Origin: Chamaecyparis obtusa
Lineage: Eukaryota; Streptophyta; Pinopsida; Cupressales; Cupressaceae
Direction: 5' to 3'
Length of the DNA stretch: 64,000 nt
Assembly (NCBI GenBank): GCA_027943335.1
Contig: BSBK01006426.1
Span: forward strand, 348,923-412,922
Of this stretch, positions 48,601 to 59,067 are shown one piece after another. The notes beneath the pieces are model-generated. The model made no database searches and had not been told where the DNA came from. It worked only from the letters and a program-made list of their open reading frames with translations. A program made the position numbers and the translations under genes. The stretch's first letter is position 1. The number at the start of each line of letters is the position of its first letter.

Positions 48601-49807
48601 TCAATCAGGTTCACAAATAGAAGAAATGAAGAAGGAGGTGTGAAAACACACATCATACATGGCACAACTTAAATAAACACCCCTTGATTTGGCTTTAGAG
48701 ATTGGCCTTTTACAATTGGCACTTCATAATTGTAGTGCACCAAAAAAATTACAAATTAAAAAAAGAAAATTTAAAAATTTGAAGAAAGTGGAGGAAAGAA
48801 GATTTGTGGCATCAACAATTTGACCAATTTTTCCTTGTCACTTTGTTGTGATTAAATTTGTTTTTTGTCACACATTGAGGTAAAAAGAAAAGTTTGAGAG
48901 ACCAAATTCAAATTTTATAATTCAGATTTTGTTCCCCACCAAAATACTTTTCCCTCCAAACTATCTAAATCTCAAAATGAAGTGCAACTATAAATATAGT
49001 TTGATCTAGAAATCCTCACGTAGAAAGACTCACTAAGGTCACCACCATTAATCTTAATGAATGTGGTTAGATCCAAGGCCTTCAATCTATCCAAATAATT
49101 CATAAAATAAAAGCCATTTGCTAAAAATCTCAATGTCAAATAAAATATAAATTTCTACAAATCTTAGATGCAAAATGAAGGGTGAATTAGACCAACATGA
49201 TGCCAAAGATATATTTCTTAATGGTACTCATCTACAAATATCACAAAGAGGATTTTTTTTATGCCTATCTCTTTTACAAATGTTGACAACTAGCTTTAAA
49301 CTGCTTAATATTCACATGGGTTGATGACTTCATGACACTCAAACTTGAAATCAATTCTAGATATGTGAGTCAAGTATTCAAGTAGAAGATGGATCTCCCC
49401 ACTCAAAGAAAATGGATAGCTCGACTTGGCAGTGATAAGTGTAGATTAATTTAATTGAAAAAATTAGAAAAACCAACTCTATTGTAAGCTCATTTTACTC
49501 TTCCTTGCCTTTGTCACTTGACAAACCAACAAATTTACTCACCACAAACCTCATCTTAAAAGAAACAAAAGAGCATTGAAATGAATCAAGGTGAATAAGA
49601 GGCCAAAGTGGAGTAAAAGAGAATATATCAAATTTGAGTTTTACATAAAAAAAATACCAAGGTTGATGTAGATGCACTAAAATTCACGTTAGCTTTTAGA
49701 TACAAAACTCAAAATTACAAAAGCAATAAAATGACAACTTTTATGGACTAATACAAAAGTGAACATATGCACGAAAAGATGAAATGGGAATAAATAAATG
49801 GAACCTT
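45606..49807. other. No gene recognised (4.2 kb)
   Basis: AT-rich, with no frame over about 60 codons that resembles a known family. A short tandem duplication ATGAAATTAAAGAGAGTTAA / ATGCAATTAAAGAGAGTTAA lies at 48321-48386 (period 34). Confidence 0.45.
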
Positions 49808-49899
49808 TCATTGCCTAGAATGACGAATCCCATAGTTGTTGATAGCTTCCCTAGTTTCCTCTTCAGCTTCAGCTCTAGTTACTTCACCATCCAAAAAGC
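49808..49899 (-). pseudogene. Possible terminal exon of an unidentified gene
   Basis: The minus strand has the acceptor AACTCTCCCTATAG just before 49899. An open stretch then encodes FLDGEVTRAEAEEETREAIN followed by NYGIRHSRQ and a TGA at 49808-49810. The acidic, helix-like composition and clean acceptor look exon-like, but I do not recognise the protein and see no convincing upstream exon. It could be chance. Confidence 0.35.
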
Positions 49900-51889
49900 C
49901 TATAGGGAGAGTTAAAAAATGATGTTAGAGCTTAGAGTCACATTTTTTATCTACATTTTTTTTACATGGATAGCTTACTCATACAATACATTGAAAACAA
50001 CATCATGAATGACACATAAGATTAATCTTTCAAAATGATTTTCATTAGGTGAATAGAAGATTGATATGGAAACAGTTCTACCATGTTGCCATAGAAAATA
50101 GATCAAAATGGCATAGGAATTTTTAGTCAAAGTAGAGACAATAACTCTTATTTGAGAAAGGAAGTAATAAAAGTCACAGTATTAGATCTTGTTCATTATA
50201 TTCCAATCAAAATAAGATATGTAGCATTCATAGGCACAGAGGTATAGAATATCAAGTTACAAATCACCAACATGAGTACTAGTGATAAGAGCAGAAATAG
50301 ATAATACTCAAGGACATGGTATGATTAGTGTCAAAAAGATAAAATTCATAATACAGTCATGGCATGGTTAGAAGATGTATTTGTCTCAAGTTCAAAGGAA
50401 AAAGGGCTACTATAAGAAGAGGAAGATGTAATCATGACTGTCAAAGGAATCTAAAAGAAAAACCATATCCATGTAGTCATATAGAACAACACTGAAAGAA
50501 CAATGATGCACCATCACAATGATACACATTAAAGTAATAAGGACACTATATAAAAGTAGTGGATCTACAACATGGAAGAAGAGAAAATTAGTGGATCTAA
50601 AATATGGAAGAAGAGAAAAGAAGTGTGACAATGCAAAATAACTAGCACCTATAGAGTTTCTTTCACAAGGGGTCTGGAGTATATATGAAAAGAAGTGAAA
50701 GTATCAGACTTTATCTAGGAACTCTGTATCCTAAATAGTAGACATAGATTTCAATGGTTTTTCATATTACCTTTATTTTATTTCAATCAAGAAATCATTT
50801 TAAAGGAAGTCATTATTGGAAATACTTGATTACATAAAGAATAACTTCTATATGTCCTTATGTATAACTTAAAACTATCTAGTTTATTTAAAATATGAGT
50901 CAATACAAAGCATTAATATCAATATGGAGGTCCATAAAACACACCTGAGTAGTGTTGTCAACATGTGTGGTGCACATTAGATCAAGTTCAAACATCTTTA
51001 AATCACATATTATTGAGACAGTCAGTTTTAGACTATTTAGGGATAGTTTCGGGGTAGTTAGAAATGGTTGGAGTTGGTTTTAGGGAATTAGAAGTCTATA
51101 TCAATGTTTATCCATGAGTTTGGAGACATGATGTAGAGTTAGTGATGTAAGGGGATGTTTTTGTAATGTATCAAATCAATAAACACCAGTGATTCTTGTA
51201 ACTACATCTCTACCCATGGGTACAATCCACCATAGCAAGGTAACAGTGAATTCTCATGTTCATTTAAAACGTGATCTTGATGGGATGATAATGTAGAATC
51301 ACAAACTAGTGTTTTATTTACATGTTTAATCAACTATATCATGTTTGGATTGTTCTTGAGAAAGAGAGATTGATTGGTATTTAGGTCTGTGACTGATTTT
51401 TGGTACAATTAGCATTGTTGGGTTGAAATCCTTTAAGTTGATGTAACGCTCCCACCCTTGTGGCCACTATGATTGGTGGGAGAGGTTTAAAAGATGTATA
51501 TTATCCTTTTATTATAATTTTCCTATGCAGGATAAGGGTTGTTGATGTTGAATACCACATATTGGTAGAGTTTCTTGAGTGAAGGAGAGCCAATTTGACA
51601 CCAGTCACTTGGGAAGCATTTTCCATTAAGAATAGTTGCATTGGATGATGGAATATAGATGTTTATATCCATAATGATGTGTTAGAACTAGCGAATTAAT
51701 ATAGAGATGATTATGAAGTTGATTTTTCATAGGCCCTATATAAATGACCCTAGGAAAAGGGGTTTGATGATTAGATGAATAGGTGGAGAGTAGTTGTCAT
51801 TTAGCAACTTTTGCAACAAATGTTGCTGACAATATTTTTCAATGTTGTGCGAAACTTGACAAAATTACTCCTAGGGTCTACCCAATGTG
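49900..51889. other. No gene recognised
   Basis: Contains a 32-bp tandem duplication AGTGGATCTACAACATGGAA / AGTGGATCTAAAATATGGAA at 50558-50620. The sequence runs unchanged up to the Tat-like element's left target duplication. Confidence 0.5.
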
Positions 51890-51894
51890 GATCT
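51890..51894. other. Target site duplication (left), GATCT
   Basis: Identical to 62184-62188. It confirms that the two LTRs belong to one insertion. Confidence 0.9.
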
Positions 51895-52825
51895 TGTGTG
51901 CTATAAATGTGTCACACTTCTATAAATCATTACATGCAAGGAAACTCAAGAATGAGCCCTCACAAATCGATCCATAGCTCCCTAGGCATGGAGTGCAAGG
52001 GTTTTAAGAATGCTCTTAGCTAGAGCTATTTAGCCTATAACCTTGCTAGTAAACCATGCAATGGGAGATTCAATGAAGACAAGGGCAAGAATGCCAATAT
52101 CCTCAAGAATCAAGAATGAAAATGCAATGCAACTATACTAGAAATGGAAATGCAAGCTAAGCTATGAAAAGAAATATGCAAGTGTTACAACCCAAGCTAA
52201 TTAATCTATGTGAGCTAATCTAGAGCATAGAAATGAAGCTAATCTAAGAAAGCATAAATATGAAGCTAAGCTAAGAATGCAAGAATGAGATGTAGAATGC
52301 AAGAATGAGATGTAGATGCTAAGAATGCTCCAAATCTTTAAAAGCTCCAAAGTGACCTAGAAAACCTGCAGCATAAAGTTAGCATAAAAAGTTGGGGATC
52401 TAGAATGAAGAAGAGAGCTCTCCTTTTAAAGGAAATGAGGAGAAATGGACCATGGAGATTAAGAGGCAAAAGATTTAATCAACGGTGGAGCTTGAAAGAG
52501 GAGCAATCCATGTGCACACATATCATCCAATGAGAAAATAGGAGTTGACTTTTGTGTCCATATGAGACAAAAAGTGCTTTTCCCTTTTTTATAAAATAAG
52601 AATAATGCTTTATTTGTGCAACTTAGGATAAGAGGAAAAGTGGGGGCTTTTTATTTATTGAAAGGGGAGGGAATTCCTTTTAAATAAATAAAAACTTAGG
52701 ATAAAATGGTTAGCCCATAGAAAATAATTGAATAAATGATAGAACTAGGATTTGATCCAGAGCAAGCAATTGATGATTTAGCAAAAGGGGCTAATAGTCT
52801 AGGTGACCATTTTTAGGTGTATACA
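51895..52825 (-). repeat. 3' LTR of the Tat-like element (931 bp)
   Basis: Minus strand TGTATACACC...AGCACACA. It carries an extra 20-bp unit GAATGCAAGAATGAGATGTA (52275-52294 repeated at 52295-52314) that is single in the 5' LTR. Confidence 0.93.
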
Positions 52826-52842
52826 TTTGCCCCTCTTTGACT
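52826..52842 (-). other. Polypurine tract of the Tat-like element
   Basis: Minus strand AGTCAAAGAGGGGCAAA immediately precedes the 3' LTR start TGTATA. Confidence 0.8.
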
Positions 52843-54818
52843 AATGTGTGATCGATTTGGGAACACACGTAGTCAAAGAATGAAGTTGAAATGTGAGATC
52901 AATTTAGGATCACAAAGCAACTCAAATCAGCCAAGAAAGCAAGAGATAGCCAAGAAGGAAAGCAAATAGCGATCTGACTCCAAAGAATGAAGTGCAGAGA
53001 GATAGAAAATCCTGCATGGTCAGCCTGGTAGCGACAGTACTGAACACTTAGGAAAGAGATAACCAATAAGATATGATGTGTCTGCCCCCTCGGGATCAAA
53101 AGTGAAATCCGGGTAGAGGGAATGCAGAAGCAAGAGAGACATGATCAAATCACTAGAAATCATAATCGAAGAAAGAGAATAGAACAACCATCAAGTAGTG
53201 AAGGTATGGCCACACACATGGGATCCGGGGCACGAACCAAGTGGTCCCTCAACCCAGAAACACCATGGAGGGGTATTTGAACTTGGGATTTGAAAGTGAA
53301 TGAAAGATGGGAAGTTTGAAAGAGATGGAGATGAAGAGGTGAAGAATGCCCCAGTGAAGATCGAAGGATCAGGCCTCAAAAAGGTTAGCCAACTGTGTGG
53401 AAGAGGGGGAAAAGGTGATTTGGATGATCAAGGTGATCTTGGATTTCGGTTTGGATCCCGAAATGAAAGGAAAATGATGTGATATGAAAGACAAGAAGTG
53501 AAAAACATGATCGGGAAGAAGCAAAAGGTGAGCACAGTTGATTAACAAGTCCATGAAAGATGAAAGGAGAGCTCTCTCCATATGCAAGATGCAAAACTAA
53601 ACTAACATGAACTTAAGAATGCAAGCTACATGAAAAGTGGTTTACTTGCAAGGTCACAAAGCCAATAGACATCTAATATTCATCATTGAGCATTATTGGT
53701 AGCGTCGCAAGATCATACAATACACACTAGCATAACTATGTGGATCTGAATGTGATCTATATCAGATAGAAATGTGGAAATCTCACCTAGGCATCAAAGA
53801 CATGTAGGTCCAGATGACTAGTGCAGTGAGATTACCTAAGTTTGATATAGCAAGATTGTGCTCGCATCGAGACACAAGAAAGTCAAGATGACTATAAGCA
53901 TGCACTTGCAAAACAGTCAAGGATAATACCTTGTAGGTCCATAGTGTCAAGTAAGACCAGCATAAATGCTCATGACAGTGAGGACCAAAAAAATATACCC
54001 ACAAGCAGATAAAGAAATAAAACATGTTCTCATACCCTCAGTCTTCTAGCTATGCATCATCGAAAACTTCTCAGGGAGAGACCACTTAGAAAAGAAATCA
54101 TCATAGACAGCACGCAAAGAAATAAAGTCAAACAAATCTCAGCGAGTCAAGTGCGTGTGTGTAGGTCATAGAGTCAAACTTTGAGTATCACATCTGCCAG
54201 TGAGAAATATTGCATCATCCAAGACGGCGGGAAGGATATCTGATAAGTGTTAAGAAACACTTGACGCTAGGGTAGTGTTGAAAAACACAGTTGAGGTGGT
54301 GTTGAAAAACACCGTTTACAAGGTGCCTAAGAAACCCAGATGCACAAAGAGACCCAAAATTAGCTGAAAACAACGTATGCCCCCTAGACTAAGATAAGAG
54401 TCAATTCCAGGCTAGGATAGGCAAAGCGAGAAGTGGAGCGAATGAGCGCCACGCAAGACTGATAGACATAGGTGCAGAGGGTCTCAAGCAGTGCCTATTT
54501 CTAGGTTTTCACCACTTGATAGATTTATTGCAATTTTTTAAGGACTTTTGATAATTTTTTTGTATTTTTGCTACCAAGGCACCTATTTCCAAGTTTTCAC
54601 CAAGGCACTTTTTCAATTTTCAATTTTTTTTTTGAAATTTTTCAATTTTTTTGGTGAGACATCAAAGTGCCTATTACTAGGTTTTCACTAGGATGCTCAT
54701 TTTTTCAGTACTTTTTATGCTTTTTAGGATTTTTTCAGCATCATATATGAATTTTTTTGGTATTTTTTTCAGGATCAATAAAAATATGTACAAAGGATGC
54801 CCCAGACAGAAACGAACA
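52843..54818 (-). other. 3' non-coding region of the Tat-like element
   Basis: Two kilobases without a credible frame. It contains three GTGTT...AACAC mini-hairpins (54247-54260, 54275-54288, 54299-54312). A motif AGTGCCTATTTCTAGGTTTT-like is present three times (54490-54513, 54576-54600, 54665-54688). Neither reverse transcriptase nor integrase core was found here. Confidence 0.65.
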
Positions 54819-56687
54819 TCAAGAATCTACTTCCTCTGATGTAGAGAACTGATAGGCCCCAGGCCCAAATGCTGCAACTATGGCAATAGGAGGTCTCAAC
54901 CAGTTCGACCAATAATAACCAGCCCTAAGCAATGTCGGAGCTAGCGAACGATCGTTAGAATGTGATCCACATATGCCATCATGGATTTTAGCTAGCACTT
55001 TTTTTGACTCCTCTATTTCTAGACACTTAAGGAGAGTTCCGTCTAGACCCTTCCTATACAAGTCACCAGAGACAAAGGCAAAGTGTAAGGGATGGCGGAA
55101 GGAATGGTGTGGTGGATTTGCAAGAGGAATATGAGGTGGAAGATATGAAAAGATGGTAGGATTGTGAGCAGGATAGCGTAATTCGTCCACCAGGAACTTG
55201 AAGCGAAATTTATGCTTTTTGATTTGTAAGATGGATGTTGAAGTAACCAAGGCATTACCAACTTTGTTCTCAGCTCTAGGAATGGGCTGAAGTATAACAT
55301 ATATGAGATCATGCTTGAAGTAGTGCATCATTTTTTTGTAGAGAATTAGCATGTCATCTTTTATTTGAGAATCATTATTTTTGAGCAGATTTTTATTTTT
55401 ACTTTTCTTAGGTGCGGATACCGCCACAATGTGGTTTTCACCATCCGACCATTTCTCGTTTCTTTTGACTTGATGACCGTGATGTTTAATTGCTGATTCA
55501 ATCTTTTTTGTTGCTAGTTCTTTGGTGGAAGAAGTAACAGGTTTTGATGCAAGATGAAATGAAGTGACTGGTTCAATAGCATTTATGTGAGGGGTGTCAT
55601 CTCTGGGAACAAGAGAGGTTGAACCTATAGAGTAAGCTCCAAAAGTAGCTAGATCTAGACTCGTCATAGAAGGACCAACGTAGTCTACTAAGGCAATACA
55701 GGGAACAAACCCATCAGACCCCACACAAGATCCATCAACCACGTCAGGATGGTTACTACAAGAATGAACCATATCAACATCCATATCATTAGTAGATATA
55801 CATTTTTCTCCCCAAAGAAGTGAAGTAGAGGGAAGATCATCTCCCATTTGAGCCATAGTGTGTAGCGGTGACTCATCTGTATCTGTGTCTGAATTACTGA
55901 GCATGGGAGTATTTCTAGAATCCTCTCTATAGATCCACTCTTGAATAGCTTGTTCTTCTCTTTCTGCTTCTAAAGGAACGGATGAAGGAACAAAAGTATC
56001 AAAGATCACCATAGCAGAAGTGGAAGGCTTCATCGGATCAGAAGGTTTCCCATATGACCTAGGAGAAATAGGTATAGAAGCAAAGGAACCCAACGTATAT
56101 TCACCCATACCAAGGCTCATCATCTTAAGTGATTTCTCAGTAGGAACTAGAGATGTACTAGGATCAACAGAAGGTTCATTGTGAGGAACAAATTTTTCAG
56201 CAGCAGCAAGAGCATTAATAGCAATAGTATGGTCTCCAGGAATCACAACTTCAGTGCCATTGTATGGAAATTTGATGCACTGATGATAAGTGGAAGGAAT
56301 AGTGGGCATGTCATGGATCCAAGGATGACCCAAAAGAATGTCATATGCGAGTGGGATGTCCAATACTTGGAAGCTAATATCTTTTGTGACAGGGCCCACT
56401 CGGATAGGCAGCGTGACAAGACCTTTGGAAGATCTTTCCACTTCATCGTAAGCTTTTATAGTAATCTTCTTTTTAGAATCCAAAGTGAATTCTGACAAAC
56501 CCAATTGTTGTATGACATTGAAAGAAACAATATTTAACCCTGTACCATTGTCTATCAAGACTCGGGGGACTCGGGTATTGTAGACTAGAACTTCAATGTG
56601 TAAAGCTAGATTATGTGGGTGAGCAATAGATATGTCATCTTCTGCAGAAAAGGAGAGAGATAGCGGAGATGAAATGTGGTTGACCAT
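54819..56687 (-). CDS. Protease fused to RNase H tail and integrase zinc-binding segment
   Basis: An uninterrupted 622-codon frame. Residues about 43-56 hold the retropepsin-like active site VLIDNGTGLNIVSF (Asp46), and LLGHPWIHDMPTIPSTYHQ lies near residues 118-136, typical of Tat/Ogre proteases. A low-complexity Ser/Thr/Pro linker follows. At about residue 450 it enters the end of an RNase H (ILYKKMMHYFKHDLIYV, PIPRAENKVGNAL). Near residues 541-593 it enters the integrase zinc-binding region (GDLYRKGLDGTLLKCLEIEE, GICGSHSNDRSLAPTLLRAG). The whole reverse transcriptase, most of RNase H and the integrase core are missing, and the deletion kept the frame open. It is one phase off gag, overlapping it by 82 bp. 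Start chosen as first Met; the conserved region begins slightly upstream (DIDPDQFQAMVNH). Confidence 0.85.
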   Translation of the reverse strand: MVNHISSPLSLSFSAEDDISIAHPHNLALHIEVLVYNTRVPRVLIDNGTGLNIVSFNVIQQLGLSEFTLDSKKKITIKAYDEVERSSKGLVTLPIRVGPVTKDISFQVLDIPLAYDILLGHPWIHDMPTIPSTYHQCIKFPYNGTEVVIPGDHTIAINALAAAEKFVPHNEPSVDPSTSLVPTEKSLKMMSLGMGEYTLGSFASIPISPRSYGKPSDPMKPSTSAMVIFDTFVPSSVPLEAEREEQAIQEWIYREDSRNTPMLSNSDTDTDESPLHTMAQMGDDLPSTSLLWGEKCISTNDMDVDMVHSCSNHPDVVDGSCVGSDGFVPCIALVDYVGPSMTSLDLATFGAYSIGSTSLVPRDDTPHINAIEPVTSFHLASKPVTSSTKELATKKIESAIKHHGHQVKRNEKWSDGENHIVAVSAPKKSKNKNLLKNNDSQIKDDMLILYKKMMHYFKHDLIYVILQPIPRAENKVGNALVTSTSILQIKKHKFRFKFLVDELRYPAHNPTIFSYLPPHIPLANPPHHSFRHPLHFAFVSGDLYRKGLDGTLLKCLEIEESKKVLAKIHDGICGSHSNDRSLAPTLLRAGYYWSNWLRPPIAIVAAFGPGAYQFSTSEEVDS

Positions 56688-58771
56688 AGCCTGAAATTGA
56701 TCTGGATCAATGTCATTGGGAACACATGTTGTACGTAGAGCCTTATCAAAATCTTTCTATGCGAAGGGGATAACCGAAGCAACTCAAGGATTGATATCTG
56801 TGCTAGTGTCTTTTGCAAATGTTGGACAAGATCATAGCTAGGGGTGGCTGAAGGAGCCACTTGTTTGGAAGGCAAAGCTTGCTTGGGATCTTGCGCAGTT
56901 TTAAGGACAATCTTGGCTTGCCCCGTAGTAACAACATTTAGTGTCTCACTTCGGGAAGATGAACTACCACATGTTTGCAAGACTAACTTTGGCTTACCAT
57001 GATTGGTGTTATTATCATCTTGAGACCTCATCATTAGAACACTCTCAACGGGCTCTACCATGTTAATCACAAGCGTATTAGAAGGATACGTGTAATTGAT
57101 ATTTGCATCATGATTCTTCTTATATGTTTGAGAGGTTTCCCCCTTATCATGCTTAGGTAGAGGATCTTTGAAAGCTGTGTGATCAAAATTTTTAGTTAAG
57201 CCATCAGTGGAGATTGTGTCATTCTCAATAAGATCTTGAATATCATCCTTATGCCTAAAACAATTGTTTGTTGGATGTCCCTTGTTTCTGTGATAATGGC
57301 AGTAATGATCCTCTCTCCACCAATCAGGCTTATTTATCGGATCCCAGTTACCAGGTTTATCAGGAAGCATAAGATATCCATTGTCAACCAAAGCCTTAAG
57401 GATCACATCGTAAGGTTCTGCCAACTTGGTATAGACTTGCTTTCGAAATGACTTCTTAGGCTTATCTGCATATTGAGGTTTAGGAGCATTGTGAGTGTTG
57501 CTAGCTTCTTGTTGTTTTGCTACATAGATAGCGTTGGAGAGATTGAAAGCGGGCTCTTTAACTTTAGGAGCATCAACAACCCCATCATTAACAACATACT
57601 TGTTCTTATTCCAAGGTTTGTTCTTGTCTTTACCATTGCCTTTAGCATCTTTATTAATAACAATATCCCCTTTTCTTATAGCTACATCCTCAATTCGATA
57701 TGCACTTTCAACCATGTCATTGAAAGAGGAGAACAATTGCTTCCTTAGATCATAAAATAGCTCAGGCACAAGTGTGTTGATGAAAATGTCAATCTTTTCT
57801 CTTTCGGGTAGCTGACAAGGATATCGAGAATACAATGACCTCCAACGTTGTAAGTAAGTTGCAAATGGCTCACCTTGATATTGTCTTAGATTACCAAGAT
57901 CTATCACAGTGACAGGTTGTTGGATGTTGTAAGAGTACTACTGGGTAAATCGCTGAGCTAACTCATCAAAAGTCTTAAGCGGTGGTGTCAATTTCGCAAA
58001 CCATTCCAAAGCTTGGCCTCTTAAGCTTCGAGGGAATAAGCGTAGGAGATATGTGTCTTCATGAAGAAAGTCCATACTAAGAGCATAAAAATGACACACA
58101 TGGTCATGAGGGTCACCATTTCCATCATACTTGTCATATTTAGGAACCTCAATATCCTTAGGAAATGGGACCATGTATAGATCTTTATCAAAAGGAAGAG
58201 CACAAATTGATTCTACAAAAGAGACCTTTGGAGGCTCTCTTTCTAATGCCATTTGGGTAAGGCGTTGATTTGTCTGATGTAATTCTTCTTGAAGAACTTC
58301 CAATTTAGTTGGTACTCTTTGTTGGACAATTTGTCTGACATCATAGCCGGGAGGAAGCTTGTATCCTCTAGAAGTCATATATTGAAAGTACTGATCGTCG
58401 TTACGCTCTAAAAGATTATGCATCATTCGTTGGGAGACCACATCTTGTTCAAATCTCATAAGATCCTCACTAGAAATCTCATCATCAGCCTCTACCTCAT
58501 GTTGAGAGGGAGGAGGTCTAGGAGGTGAAGAAGGCATACCAAAAGTAGGTCTTGGAGATCTTGGTGGCGTGTTGTTGTCATTGTTGCCATTGTTAAAAAG
58601 AGGTCTATGCTCATGATTACTAGTCTCAGGTTGCTCATGAAATGTCCCTCTATAAGCCATGCGCCTAGTAGCATCCATCCTTTGTTGATTGTGTTCTTTG
58701 TCTAAGCGCGCTTGATTATCCTTACGCTCAAAGTGTTCTTGCAAGAGTTGAAACTTTTCTTGTTCAGTCAA
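56606..58771 (-). pseudogene. Gag of the Tat-like element, one internal stop
   Basis: Minus-strand frame from Met at 58771. It has an N-terminal coiled-coil-like Gln/Arg-rich part, a Pro-rich stretch, and a retrotransposon Gag domain (DPHDHVCHFYALSMDFL, LRLFPRSLRGQALEWFAKL). A TAG at 57938-57940 follows RFTQ. The same phase then continues with IDLGNLRQYQGEPFATYLQR and a zinc knuckle CHYHRNKGHPTNNC (57301-57260), pattern C-x2-H-x4-H-x4-C. Near 56750 the gag phase is lost and the original continuation (RTTCVPNDIDPDQFQAMVNH) is in the protease frame, so one indel separates them. Gag would assemble virus-like particles and package RNA. With a single stop and a single frameshift this copy is only lightly damaged. 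Confidence 0.88.
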
Positions 58772-59067
58772 AGTGAGTGAGACACTGTCTCTGTTTTTGG
58801 GGGTCTTGAATGCGGAAAAGAGGAAACCTCCTTTATACCACGGTGTAGCCTTATAATTCTCAGATTGGTCCTAACTAGAACTGTTGTTGCTAATGGGTTC
58901 TTTTGAACGTCTAGTTGGAGAAGGTAACTATGTATAATTGAACGGAGGATGACTCTCCTGCTCAAATTGAGATCGAGTTGTAACCGGCATGAAAAGAGAT
59001 GTTGGTTGACTAATAGAATGAGACAAAGTTTCTTAGATATGAGATAAGCAAAGCTAATAAAGATCAC

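Noticed and set aside
53191..53600. Several 60-72-codon frames in the 3' region of the Tat-like element
   Set aside because: Overlapping on both strands, no conserved motifs, in a non-coding zone.
54819..58771. Plus-strand frames opposite the Tat-like gag and protease (56181-56495, 57236-57755)
   Set aside because: Shadow frames of a well-supported minus-strand coding region.
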